DNA from: Urechis unicinctus
Taxonomy: Eukaryota > Annelida > Polychaeta > Xenopneusta > Urechidae
Assembly: GCA_034190875.2 (NCBI GenBank)
Contig: CM067343.1
Location: 37,992,789-38,056,788, forward strand
Length of the DNA stretch: 64,000 bases
Direction: 5' to 3'
Under the pieces are notes generated by a model, which made no database searches, was not told the DNA's origin, and worked only from the letters and a program-made list of their open reading frames with translations. Position numbers and translations under genes: made by a program. The stretch's first letter is position 1, and the number at the start of each line of letters is the position of its first letter. This document shows, one piece after another, positions 1 through 17,895 of this stretch.

Positions 1-4607
<4,607 letters not shown>

Positions 4608-6322
4608 TGAGATCCACATCAAGACAATTTGCGGTGCACAGTATGTATATAATTATAATCATATATGTAAATATAAACATATATATTCTGTTAAGATTTG
4701 CAGATTTGTAATGCATTAGAAAAAGGATGATCATGCATGTAGCGGTGTGCGTAATGGAATTATTCCAGTACGTTTTTATTTATTGGAAAAGGTTACTTTT
4801 TTACAGTATTTTCTTTATTTCATCGGATATGGCAATAATTTATGCAACCTTCAGTATCTTTACAAATGAAAACCAAAACAGATCATCACCCAGACAGTCG
4901 ATGCAACTGTCGTCTTTCATGAATAGCAAAATACGATAATAGGGGTATATTTACGAAAACAGTCGGACTGATAAACGTCAGAGTGATACTGAAAACAAAC
5001 CAAACACAGTGCCGCGTAGGTGTTGAGTTAACGGGAAACCATTTTATACTTACCAGTCCAAACCAATATTGTCAATATAACTTATCCTTAAGCAAACACG
5101 TCATTCCTCTACATAGCCATATTATTATTCTACGGATGCATGATGCATGCATTTGTTCCAAGATCATATGGAAATGTTATCTGCCACATGCGGCCTAACA
5201 ATGTTATTTCCAAAGAAACATCTTGCCGCCGTCATAAATCTGATTTCAAAGTAATTTGTCTCTGACTATTTCTTGTAAGTGTGTCAATGCCCGTCTGAAA
5301 CCAACAAACTTTTCCGGGGTGTATTAGATGGTGCTGCCCAATCATTCATGACGAACAACACAACAAAACATGAATCGCTATATTTACTCCGCAGTCAATA
5401 CAAAAAGACAAACTGAGCTGTCAACAAAGCTGTCGATAATATAACTGTATAAAAATATAACTATAAAAAAATAAACGATATCACAAAAATACGAAATTGC
5501 GACAAAGAGCTCTTAACAATGTTAAATACTAGTAACTGTTTCTGATATAATGTAATCAGTTTCCTGTCACAACGTGCACCCTTCCACAGGCTTTAGCGCG
5601 ATGCTTACATCGTATTTATGGGATTAGATATGCATGCGTCTGGCAAACACAACAAGCCAAATCGAACTCCTGTTTATAGTGCAACGTTGCATGTACAAGC
5701 TACTTAATAGTTACGTATAAATTGACTTCAGCTCCGGAACCACTCTGGACAATGCACATGTGTGTGCAATGACCACACGTTATATCTAATAGCAGCAACA
5801 CTTCCTACATCGTCCCGATGATGAACACAAACCCGGAATCACTGATTTAATCGAAAACAATCATTCATCAACATGCGACAATTACAGTCATTAAAGCGTG
5901 TACAAGTTGAGAACGCTCTTTAAACGGACTAATACAGTGTCATTGCGATGGCGGGCTATGTTTTGCACGGCTCTTAGCAAGATGCATGCATATAAGCCAA
6001 TGACTTATGTTACTCATGACACACCGCCTAGCAGAAACATATGTTCATGGGCCACCCTGAGACAAATAGAATAAGCGTGAGTTGTTTTATCCAGCGCTGG
6101 TTGGATCACTGCTGGTTGAATAGTGTACTTTGTGTAGAGCTGATGTCAAAATAATAGTGAAGTGAAGCGATCTTTTTCCAGCACTCTTTGACATGCAGCT
6201 ATTTCTACTTCCGGTAGTTATGAAATATTCAACCGCATTCGTACAATGAGCTATTACAATCTAATATGATTAATTCATTGCCACACAACATCAATATACA
6301 AACTGTTGACCCACACCAGCCC

Positions 6323-6349
6323 TATATAAAAACGTGGAATCATTTCAGT
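6323..6349 (+). promoter_or_regulatory. Possible TATA box with initiator-like TCAGT inside the repeat unit
   Basis: TATATAAA at 6323-6330 is followed by TTTCAGTA at 6343-6350, so the A of the TCAGT initiator lies 24 bases after the first T of the TATA. Copy 4 keeps TATATAAG at 24622-24629 but not the TCAGT. The spacing is slightly short for a core promoter and TATA-like words are common in AT-rich DNA, so this is only a candidate. Confidence 0.2.
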
Positions 6350-9300
6350 ATCGTTATCGATCGATAATATCCTGCCAGATTTTTTATACAATATCATCTT
6401 TGAACCGATTCCTCGTTGATAATTAAATGAGTCCGCTCATAATAATGGGAAAAAATATAACACAAGACTATACAATGTTTTGCAAGCGATTATATAGAGA
6501 TAACATACCACGAACATGTTGCTTACATACATTTACACCAGATTATGAACTACGGTTTACGATGTTCACACCTTTACACATAGAATAGGTAAGCAAGGTA
6601 AAACAGCATTTCGCTGCATAATTGGCAATTACGCACTCTAGATTGAACCATCCAGTATAAACCCGAAGCCAATTACTAACTTTGGGGCTTGCAAATTGAA
6701 GTGATTACGTCACAGGAATCTTCGTCAAATCTTAATCATAGATAATCACCCTGTGTAGACAAATATGATATCTCGCACGTGCAAATTATAAGCATTCACT
6801 TATTTATGCATCAACACAATGACGCAGAGATGTTTTGATTTAATGGTAAATATGGTGTTTTTCAACACCCGCTATATATTAAGCATGTATCTATCTGCAA
6901 AGCAAGATTTGAGCATCAGACAACGATTATGAGGAAGTGTATGATAATGTCAAAGTATTGCAATGACTGTTCTGTTTACCGGCTCGTTTATATCCGTGCT
7001 GATACTGTGCTCTTGTTCATTGACCATTAGCATCTATCGTAATCACCGAGATAAACGCCCGTCCAGTAAGTTATGTATTTACACAACCTTAAGTTGACGA
7101 CATGGTGTATGCATATACCTTTGTATTTAACCATGTAATGTTATCAAACATAAAGCTGTGTAATTAGCGTGATCATATAAGTGCAGAACTATAGATGATT
7201 TTTCTTTTATACTTTCAACGGGGGTTTTATTTATTTCGAGCTCGCTTGATTCGATATACATTACATTGGAAGGTTGCCTCCATAACGCCCAAAATAGAAC
7301 ACTGGCGGTTCATATCTTGCGTCGATTTATTAGTTGTTGTTTTTATCGTACCGTCTTATCATAATTTGGGATACATCCGTAGCAATAAACGCACCATATG
7401 TATCCAAGAAAAATGTCATGTTAAAACGGTTCACGTCACCATATAACTCAATAATGATCTTACATTGTGCCTACAAGTAGCAATACACTCTTTGTTGTGC
7501 CTCAAAGTCGCAGACTGTGTGCGCAGAATACAATAGCTTTGCAGTGGTTCTATGTAATATTCATGCACCCTGATACATCGGCCCCATTGTTGTGACAATC
7601 CTAGCCAGGGAAAATTTATATACATTGAAATAATTTGCATATCATCGGCAATGTAGCATAAAAATGTATCACCGTTGTACTTGAAAATCATCTATGGAAT
7701 TACCTATCTTACATACATACAATGAACGGATTCGAGGTATTGTCATGCAGCACTTACAGCAGGTGTTGAATATATGGTTGGAGCAGTGTGGTCAATATCA
7801 TCCATTCTACATATGTATCAAATAGACATCGAATGCGAGGTTATTCAAAACCTATTTTGAAAGTCCAACGCCCAGAAAATGTTTCCAGCCAACTGAACAT
7901 CAGATCATGCCGCGTGAAGATGACACATATGTTCCAAGATTATGAAGCGCTATTTGACGCAAAGGTATGATGGCATACTTGACACTGGAACAGATAAACT
8001 TCACATGAACCAAAATGACATTCACAATTTACTTATATTACAAGACTTCTAGGGCAAAACTGAACTAACAGGCATCTTTTATTCTGCATTTCACGGACAT
8101 TATTCCTTTTCCTCGCCACCGACACCGCTCGAGCTCTTACACCGACGTTAACTTGACTACAATGCCTTCGCCTCCCTTCGTCTTTCAAGCACAGTCATGT
8201 GTAGTTATAAACGTAATGCAAACGCTTTAAACGAAAATGATTTTCAGGTTTACCTGGAAAAGATGGATATATTTCGTGTGTAAACTTCAACTAACTATTT
8301 TATGGCCTTCTTCATTGTGTGCAATAATATACAGACACCAAACCAAGAGATGGGTTGAATTATGACTTGTCGTAATATGTTTGTCATATGAGGCACCTTT
8401 TTGGTAAATTATTTCCTTAAAGAATAATATGTTAAGGCTAAAAGCAGTATGCAATCGCACAGTAATTTGTGACATGGTGCAAATCATTCCTGCGAACTGT
8501 GCTATCCAAGTTGCGTCTGAATGATGAACTCCAAGCCAGTTGACTGATTCATGTCTGACCAAGTACCGCTTAATCAGAGTTAGTCAGTTGCCGGCTGGCG
8601 AACCACAGCGTAGTTGAATAAGGTACACACGATAAATATTGAATTCATTATTTTGTCCGCGGTAATCATGCTTAACAACTCTAACTGGATGTTATTGCAT
8701 CATTGTTGGGCATTATGCATATCAATAATGTTGGGCATGATGCATATCAATACTGTTTGTTCTAATTAACTTATAGAATGCCTGCATTATGCAGTAGCAT
8801 ATTAACTTAATATAACGTCCTAACATCCTGGAATGGTCACTTGTTCATTTACGCATCGCAGAAAAGCTTCATCAACCAATTCATACGAATGAAAAGAATT
8901 ATTAAATGATGCCCGAGATATACGCAAAGCTGTGACGCAATTTTATTAGGTGCCTTGAATACATATTCCGCGAATCCTCAATTCGTCTTGCACGCCACAT
9001 TGCGATGCCAGTCAGTAATAGAATTAATCCAATCACTTAAAGAGAGGCCTATGCCTTTGCTTTGTCGGGTTCTGTAATTCGTTGCTTCTGGCTAAAATGT
9101 GATGATAGTTATATGTTATTGCGTCTTAACATTTACGTGACCAGATGGTAATGCCAAAATATCAATTATTTGCGGTTATTTACATACCTTGTAATGAAGA
9201 CTATCATTCACATACATATAATGAAATGAGCAAGCATATAATTTTAGGGGTATGAACTGTCCCTAGTATGACAACAATTACACCAGTCTCTTTGCGAGCT

Positions 9301-9464
9301 GTACTACTCCGGGTCAGTTTGATCAAAGGCAAATGTAGCTGTTCCATCGATAGCCCATATTCTATCCCCTAATATTCTATAAGAGAGCTGCTTCATCCTT
9401 TGAATATCGATCCGTATGAATTCATCGCCCAATATCTCACTTCGTGTCCCAGATATGACTTTGC

Positions 9465-9901
9465 ATGATACAAAAATCAATATTTTTTGTGCTATGGATT
9501 ATTAATGAGGTACCATCCCATGCTGGTCCGGGAGCGCATTTCTCGATTAACGAGACACAGTTACTGCAAAGAACGCTCAATATCAGAGCTATTCATTATC
9601 GTCCTGAACGATGGCTAGTGGCAATATTGTCGCTGAAGCATCAAATGAACGCAGTTTTGTAACATGAACAACAAATGATTGTTATTAACAGCGTAAGCCC
9701 GATTTGCGACTATTTGAGATTAGTCCGGATCATCCCGAAAAGCAGACAGTAGTGCCTAATGTGCACATAACATTGAATGTGCGATCGAATAGTCTAGAGG
9801 ATCATATCGTGGAAACTGACCTCTTAAACCATGCTATCATGGAAAACGTCTGCGTTTATGCTCATCCCTGTAGATCGGGGATTGCTATAGTGGTGCCTTA
9901 A
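9465..9901 (+). other. Protein-like stretch conserved in copies 2 and 4 of the unit
   Basis: Two adjacent open segments, 9465-9662 and 9704-9901, are also open in copy 4 at 27989-28198 and 28206-28403. The first contains GAHFSINET and LLQRTLNI followed by YRPERWLVAILSLKHQM. The second contains ISPDHP, VVPNVH and EDHIVETDLLNHAI, ending HPCRSGIAI. In copies 1 and 3 the same regions carry stops and frameshifts. Differences between copies 2 and 4 mostly change the amino acid, so there is no sign of purifying selection now. I do not recognise the protein. The best reading is a fossil coding region, possibly exons of a gene duplicated with the unit. Confidence 0.3.
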
Positions 9902-12423
9902 TACGCAGTCGCCTCAAATACATTTGATATAGAAAGAAATTGAGCTGCATATCATGGAACGCTATTGATTCAAAGGAACAATTTGTTGCTGTCCAACCGG
10001 GACCTACAGTTAATGACATGCACATTTCACGTATAACACACGTATAGTTGCATGAGGGTAAACCATAGATAGAGCAATGCTTCTCCCCTTGTTCCATGCT
10101 CGATATGATAGGTTTTGCATATATGCGCGGAGCGCGTTGTGCACTTAAAATCATCAATTGATAAATAAAAGCACAACATTGTACATCCATAGGATGTCGC
10201 ATCAGACGGTAACCATGACCTCAGTCAGTTGTTGTAAATCTCATACGACCGTACAGCTACTGTTGATGTGATATCTCTCTGATTCAACCAACAACCTGCT
10301 ATCCCATAGAAGTGCTTTGACGCCAAACCTGATCGTTTTTCCCCTCCAGCATCTGTATGCAAATGTATGCATAAGTAAGCAATTGCATGGCTAAGCAGAC
10401 CAACGGAATTTACGACGAACATTTCGTCGATAAATCAGAATGTTCTCCATATTGTGCCATAACAAATGGGGATATGTGGTTGACAAAATACCTCTGCCAA
10501 AGGTGGCTTGGTTGGCAGCACAGGGTACCACTTTGCCGTCCCATATAGTTGCGAAACGTGATAATCTAGCGACGAATAAATGCGTTGTGCTATATTCGGT
10601 TCAAATCAAACAAATGTCGTTAGCGAATTTTTTATTTGGGATACCTTTCGAGATTGACGGTGCTGTTGTAAGGCGCTGTGAGATACTTAACCAGTTGAGC
10701 ATAGAGATATATTCCCATTAGCTTGGTTTGAAACACGTGGCATACACGTATAGCATTGCATTTGCTCGCTTCGTTGTTTGACTATCAGAAGTTTTTATCG
10801 TCCCGGTTATCATCTGTAAGCACTAAGGGTAGTAGACAAACACCGCCCTTATCGGACACGAGTATGCTTATGCACTATGTTATATGGTAAGCGAACAATA
10901 ATCTTAAAAGGCCTGGAGAGGATAATTCATAACAGTTCCATATTTAAATAGCATACTGCTGCATAATGTACGTTGCTTCCTTGCCAGTGCAAAATAAAGT
11001 ACCATTGGACATGACCGGCTCGATTAATATAAGCTGATTGCAGGGAGTGTTTGTCACACTTAATTAAAGCTTTAATTTATAGGACACTCTGGATACAATA
11101 TGTCTTAATGACGGTGACCGACTCAGCCCAATTCGGCAAAACGGAATGTCTCGTACATTAATGAAGAACCAAAATCGAAACAAGCGACTGTGGTCAGTAT
11201 CGCTATGTACTGGTAAGTGACGACATCATTACGCGTGTCATACAGCTTGACATAGTGAGTCTACTTGCTTACTTGCTTGTTGATATTGATAACTACAATG
11301 TTTACTTGTAAGAGTCATTTAACTCTGCCCACGTTATAACTATTAACATCCTATAAACATCTATATTGCTACTCGTTGCCTTTAATGATGTGTATGATAA
11401 GTAAACGAGTTCATTAAGAACTATAAAACCTCATGTAGCGGTCTCACAAGCATTAACACCTTAGTTTTCGTGTTTTTCATCCTGGCCTTACATCGGCTGT
11501 TTTGTAAATTTATATCAATGTTACATATAAACATCATTTATGCTGTTTCCGTCATCGCCGTGAATGCCTCTTCTTAACAGCAGATGCTTGCACAGCACAC
11601 ATATAAAACACATCGACAACTTACATTGGGTGTTTATTGGGATAAGGTTGGTGCATTAAAATACAAGGCTAATTAAATAACACATTAGGTTGATTTGGCG
11701 GCCGCTTGCACCCAGATGTACAAAAAACAAAAACATATGGTAATGTGGTTGGTCAATGTGGAATAAATTACTCTTATATAGTAGAGTAAAGGTAAACGCT
11801 CATAAAGCAACATTGAACAAGCGCATGGGACCATATTACAATCCAAGCAGTTGCCTGAGAAATGGCCGACCATGACCACCCAGTCTCTCTTTTAACTGTC
11901 ATGCAACAACTACAATCAACACCATTATCTCACCCCATCATCGCCTTGACCCCACCCTGACTTCTGCCGTGACCCCTGCCTTATCATGATCAAGCTTGTA
12001 TATTAGCACCATGTGGCTTCCTTGGTATCACCTATGCGTTGCCGCTGGCTGCGCCGGTAATTATATACATATGACATCCCCCTTAATTGATAAATCACCA
12101 TGGTCTTTTCTTTATGTCACATATAACCTCTATATTTACTAAAACAACACCTTTGCGAACCATAATGACTTTGTCAAATGATGTGACAATTATACTGCAT
12201 GTATATTCTATCGCAAATTACACCTAAAACATAAAGTGTGCTTTATAGTAACCTGCAATATCGCTGAGAAATTTGGTTTTGATAATGTTCAACCTTATGT
12301 CTGTGATTCAATTGCTGAAGACGTCAACTTCGGAAAACTTATACATAACTAACTGCATATATGTAAGGAATCGCATGCATTATAGTATAACCCACACACA
12401 ATAAGTGGATAGTACTGCTCATT

Positions 12424-12497
12424 CCTCGATTAACGAGACTAAGTTACTGCAAAGAACGCTCATTATCAGCGTTATTCTTTATCTTCCTGAACGATGG
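12424..12497 (+). repeat. Displaced 74-bp block of the unit inside copy 2
   Basis: This block repeats, in the same orientation, the sequence at its normal place at 2398-2470 (copy 1), 9540 (copy 2), 16362 (copy 3) and 28060 (copy 4): CTCGATTAACGAGAC, TTACTGCAAAGAACGCTC and GTTATTCTTTATCTTCCT. Here it sits about 2.9 kb downstream, in place of sequence that copies 3 and 4 carry at 19170-19990 and 30555-30775. The right junction shares GATGG with the flanking unit sequence GATGGAATATAATG. Confidence 0.8.
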
Positions 12498-13161
12498 AAT
12501 ATAATGATGTGCAACGGTTTTTTGATAAAGTGCTCGACGTTTGTGTAGTTGAATACATAGTTGATAAATGCTTTCCATTCCCACTGCCATTAACAGCCGA
12601 TAATTGTCTCTGAAACACTCTTTCGGACTTGTGACTCCAGACTACCGTGTTAGATCCAATGTGCCGATAATGGTACCATGCCGGTAGTTATCATCGCTAT
12701 GCTATATCAACGTTTCCTTTTCGCTGAGACGAAGACGTCTCTCATAACAACATAACCCAACCTGCTTTACCGCAAGAGCGATTCAATGTGACAGTTCCAT
12801 GACTTGAAAGCGGATATTTTGTCCGAAGTGTACGCGCACATACAAAATACGTGCTTGTGCGATGTAATAAGCGAATTGCTATGCTACTTAATTTTCGGGA
12901 TTAGTAAAGTAAGAGATGGTCTGCTCAGAGAACCGGCATACATTTGGTGCAAGAATTAATTATCCAGCGATGTCTACATTGTATAATCACAAGATTATAA
13001 TCCAAAAACTGTCAATAATGTATGTTAAACAATGGATGTATACGTTATCACATTCAACCCTTTATATGACAATGAAAATATTTGTCTAAATGACGGTCAC
13101 TATGGTTTATTGCTGTGAGGAACCATCCGTTCCGAGGCTGGCGTAGGAGTCGTGTATTAGG

Positions 13162-13380
13162 CACTACATGACCACTTGCCACTACACGACCATTTGACAC
13201 TATATGACCATTTGACACTTAATGACCATTTAATACTATATGACCATTTGACACTACATGACCATTTGACACTACATGACCATTTGACACTACATGACCA
13301 TTTGATGACTGTTTGACACTACATGACCATTTGACACTACATAACCATTTGATACTATTTGACCATTTGACACCATTTAC
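13162..13380 (+). repeat. 18-bp minisatellite, consensus CACTACATGACCATTTGA
   Basis: About 12 head-to-tail units with point changes, one unit lengthened by GACTGTTTGA near 13307. At the matching place copies 3 (about 20678-20700) and 4 (about 31443-31463), and the old copy near 40470, have only one or two units. The array therefore expanded within copy 2. Confidence 0.95.
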
Positions 13381-16300
13381 TGCGATCAAATTTGATATTC
13401 ATCAATCATTTTAGCTTTGAGATTTAGTTCAAAATAACGTGTCCAAAATCCAAACGCCGTGCAATTGATGTGGACATGTCTTGGGCTTGGGTACTCATTA
13501 ATGACCGTAAGGGTAGGCAATATATCCTCCAATGTGGCTCACATACCTAATGGGTGCATGTACTTTGTTTTCCAGTAGACTAGCGGCTGTTTCGGCTAAC
13601 TTATAGCTCCTACTCACATGATGTATATTGGATATGCTTGAAAGCAAAGCGTACATAACGTGTTTCAAGACAAAACCTACAGAGCATCCACACTCTACAA
13701 CTAACCCCCACCTCATGTTGACCTGTTATATTTTGCAGCCGATTCCTGCATCAATGCTCTTCAATGGGTCGTCGTGCTGCGACCTGATCTCAAGTTAACG
13801 GAAGAATTATAGTCTATACTGTGTTCTAAGGTATATCACTGAACAATTATTCGTAGGCATTCGTATAACTGATAATCAACTGCTGAATGCAATAGAATTG
13901 ACATAATATTGTGCTCCTTATGTGGGATACAGTTTGTGAACAGATAAACGCGTAATTGTATCCATATCTTAAGGTGTGATTTTATTTATATATAGCCCGC
14001 ACGAAATTGAGTTTTATATAACCAGGCAGCTAGTCGATGTGTGCAGTAATAGCAAACGTAAGGTCAGCAATAATAACTATGTTAATGCCAAAAAACTACT
14101 AGTTTTGAGCATCAATAGAAGTACGGCTTTGGCCCAAACTAAAACCAGTATGCTATTTTTTATGTAAGACAGACGTGAATCAGCTATCTGTTGATCATCA
14201 GTCAGTCGGTACTTTGTGTTGTGATGTGCATAATTTGCGCTAAACTCACATCCCACTGTTGATACTTTGAGAGTCATAGCTTCTTGTGTTAAGCTGGCGA
14301 TAATATGTCCAATAGATTTATTGGTGATTCTGTTCTTTGTTAACCTCGTCGGTATAATACCATAACCCTGTTTCAAGTGTTGTCTTATACGTCTGGCACG
14401 GAGTGTACAATGCATATACCTGTATTATCATGGATAAGACGCCGCCAAATCGTCGATGGTTTACTCTTAAGAACACATAGAATATGTGTGACCCTACTAA
14501 GCTTATCAACGATACCACAGAGTAACATAACTGCATGTTGTCTGTATTTAATTGTAAAATTACTCGTAGTTACTTTTCGAACGAGCACGAACCTCGCGAA
14601 AACATGTTTCTAGAAGTAACCATACAGATCCTCTGTTGACAGTGCAATCAGGTAATGCCAAACACATGAAACCATAATTAACTGAATGTATACGCCACCA
14701 GGATTAGTTAGAGGCAATATGTGTCCCATATCGATACAAATAACAGCTTGAGCTGCCTGCACTAGGAAATGTTTCGTAATATTGGATAAAAATAACAACA
14801 CACCATTCTGTAACTATTTGATTGACAATCTCTGACAACAATATCTTACACAGATGTTGATATTGCATTTAATGCAAGTTTTTTTCATTTCCAAGAGGAC
14901 GAACACTTATCTCTCTCGCTCCAGTATCTTGCACTACCACATTATGGCAGAATAAATTAGATGATAAACGTAGTAGTGCTTTCTTATTTTTCAAGGAATT
15001 AGAATTGTGAACTATAGAGCTGCGAACAACTATCGGTCTTAATAATAGTCATCACACAATTATATTTATAATTGAATGGCAGTTTCAATTTGCTCGTTAC
15101 GCCGCTTCCTGACTAGAACTCCTATATTGTTTTAATTAAAAGGAATCATCATGATAAATCCTACATTCACACTCCTGTGAATATGCTAAGATTGATTATT
15201 GATGTCGCTAAGTGTTCGGCGCCGCAATGAGTTCAGTCACACTTTTACACAAGTACGTTTATTGGGATAATGTCACGATGAGAACTATATTCGACGGGCA
15301 TTATTCATGTATCAATACGCGAAGACAATTGCGTTAAATTCTTGTCTTCCTAGATGTCATATAACTAAGCGGTTTAATATTGATATACCTCATATACATT
15401 GGTTCTCCACAAACGTTAACATATTGAATTCACTATTTAGTCCGCGGATATCATGCTTAATTCTAATTGGTTGTTATTGCAAAACTGTTGGGCATGATAC
15501 ATGTCATTACTGTTGGTCCTAACTAAATTATAGAATGCCAGTATTATGCAGTAGTATTAACTTTGTATAACCGTTCAAATATCCCTGTAATAGTGATTTT
15601 GTCATTTGCGCATCGAAGAGAACACATTCCGCGATTCATCTTGCATGCCATATTGCGATGCCAGTCAGTAATAGAATTAATCCAATTACCTAAAGAGAGG
15701 CCTTTGCCTTGGCTACGACGGGTTCTGTAATTGCTCCCGGCTAAATTGTTATGCATAAAGACAGTGAATGAAAATAATTATGCATAGCACACAGAATATT
15801 CAGAATGGTGCTGGTAGTAGGCAAATGAAATGTCCCCGGGGTACCAATTGAAATGTTCATATAATGGTCCTAATATAACCTACAGCAATGTGATTTTGTG
15901 TCAGCAGGAAAACATGACGCACGATGAAAGCATTAATTAACAGAATGCAATTGATTACTGACATAACTGGGCCACTCAATCGAGGTTATTCCGCCTTACA
16001 GCTGTGCAATGCCCAAATTTCAATTATTTGCGATTTTTCCATACATCGTACTGAAGACTATCATTCTAATAAATGAGAAAGCATTTATGTTTAGGGGTAG
16101 GGGTTATACCTACTATGGCAATACTTACACCAGTCTCTTTGCAAGCTGTACTACTCCGGGTCAGTTTGATAAAAGGCAAATGTATCTGTTACATCGATAG
16201 CCTATATTCTATCCCCCAATATCCGATTAGAGAGCTGCTTCATCCTATGAATATCGATCTGTATGAATTCATCGCTCATTGTCTCACAAAAAAAGATATG

Positions 16301-17895
16301 TTTTGTGCTATAGATTATTGATAGCGTGGTACCATCCCATGATGGTCCGGGAGCACATTTCTCGATTAACGAGACAGTTGGGTAGCTCCAAAAAACGCCC
16401 AATATCAGCGTTATTCTTTATCTACCTGAACGATGGCTAGTGGCAATATTGTCGCTGACGCATCAAATGATAGCAGTGTTTTAACATGAACAACAAACTA
16501 TTGTTATAAACATCGTAAGCCCGATTCCCTGCTGATACATATAGGAGATTAGTCCAGGTTATCCCGAAAAGTAGACAGTAGTGCATTATCGCGCATATAA
16601 CTTTGGGCCTGTGATCGTATAGTCTTGAGGATCATATCGTGGAAACAGACCTCTTAAACCATGATATCAGGGGGAACGTCTGCGTTTATGCTCATCCCTG
16701 TAGATTGCTATAGCGGTGCCATAAAACGCCGTCCTCTCGAATACATTCGATATAGAAAGAAATCGAGCTGTATACCACGGATCGCTATTGATTCAAAGGA
16801 ATAATTTTGCTGTCCCAACAGGGACCTGCAGGTACATAACATGCACATTTTTCCTATAAAACACGTACAGTTGCATGAGGGTGAAACATTGTTAATGCAA
16901 TGCTTCACCCATTGTTCCATGCTCGATTTGATAGGTTTTTGAATATATGCACGTAGCTCGTTGTGCACTTAAAAACATCAATTCATAAATGAAAGCACAA
17001 CATTGTACATCCATAGGATGTCGCATCAGACGGTAACCAGGACCTCAGTCAGGCAGGACGTGTTGACGTAAATCTCATACGACCGTACAGCTGCTGTTGG
17101 TGTGCTTGCTATCTCTCTGATTCAACCAACAACCAACATTTCGTAGAAGTGCTCTGATGCCAAATCTGATCGTGTTTTCCTCCAAACTCTGGTGCGAATA
17201 TATGCCTATGTAAGCGATTGCATGACACGTAGAAGCAGCCCAACTGAATTTACGACGAACATTTCGTCGATAAATCAGAATGTTCTCCATATTGTGCCTC
17301 ATCAAGTGGGATATGTGGTTGGCAAGATAACTCTGCCAAGCCCACAAGTGTCTCATCCGGTCAGTATTGTAGTTTTGGGTTAACTTTATTAATCATCTAA
17401 ACCGATCATGTATGGTCATCATGTGCATCACCGCCTGTCAAATGGAATATATTAGCGATAGCACCGCGGAGGCGATTTGTGGAGAAATTAATCATAACTG
17501 TAACGCCTCTGACCATATGTAGCTAACCCAAGTTGAGATGATGGCACCTTCCACAAATTATTGTTCATGTTCATTCCTCAAAAGCTAGTGCGAAATAGGT
17601 CGATTAGAAGTGTTCATGTATTCATAATGGTAGTGAGAACACTAACATTTGAGCAAGTGCTTCTCGAGCTGTTATACACATATGTTATTTCTTGTATCTG
17701 ATGCGGCACCAAACAGTTATGTTGCAAATACAATGCTAGCCTCGGTTATGTTCTCAGCTTTCCATGTGTCATTTGCATATTCCAATAAGTACTCTTCTGG
17801 GTTCAATCTTCTCAGTATTTGACGATTCGCAACAATTATCTCGCTTTATTTTCAATCGATGCTACTACTGGGCAAAAATATGTAATATAGCTCCA

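Larger units (their letters stand above)
4690..15420 (+). repeat. Copy 2 (fullest) of the ~10.7 kb direct repeat unit
   Basis: The copy begins with a block near 4690-4730 (GAAAAGGATGATC-type sequence) that matches copy 4 at 23500-23540. It ends with the block at 15353-15410 (GATGTCATATAACTAAGCGG) that matches copy 3 at 23073-23130. Everything between is collinear with the other copies apart from private insertions and deletions. It carries about 590 bp (5350-5940) missing from copy 4, an expanded 18-bp minisatellite, and a displaced 74-bp block at 12424. The sequence is AT-rich, with scattered stops in all frames. It is not a recognised transposon: no terminal inverted repeat, LTR or intact polymerase was seen. 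Unequal exchange or segmental duplication is the likely origin of the array. Confidence 0.85.

Noticed and set aside
13162..13380. CRISPR-like array
   Set aside because: Units are head-to-tail with no unique spacers, and the genome is clearly eukaryotic.
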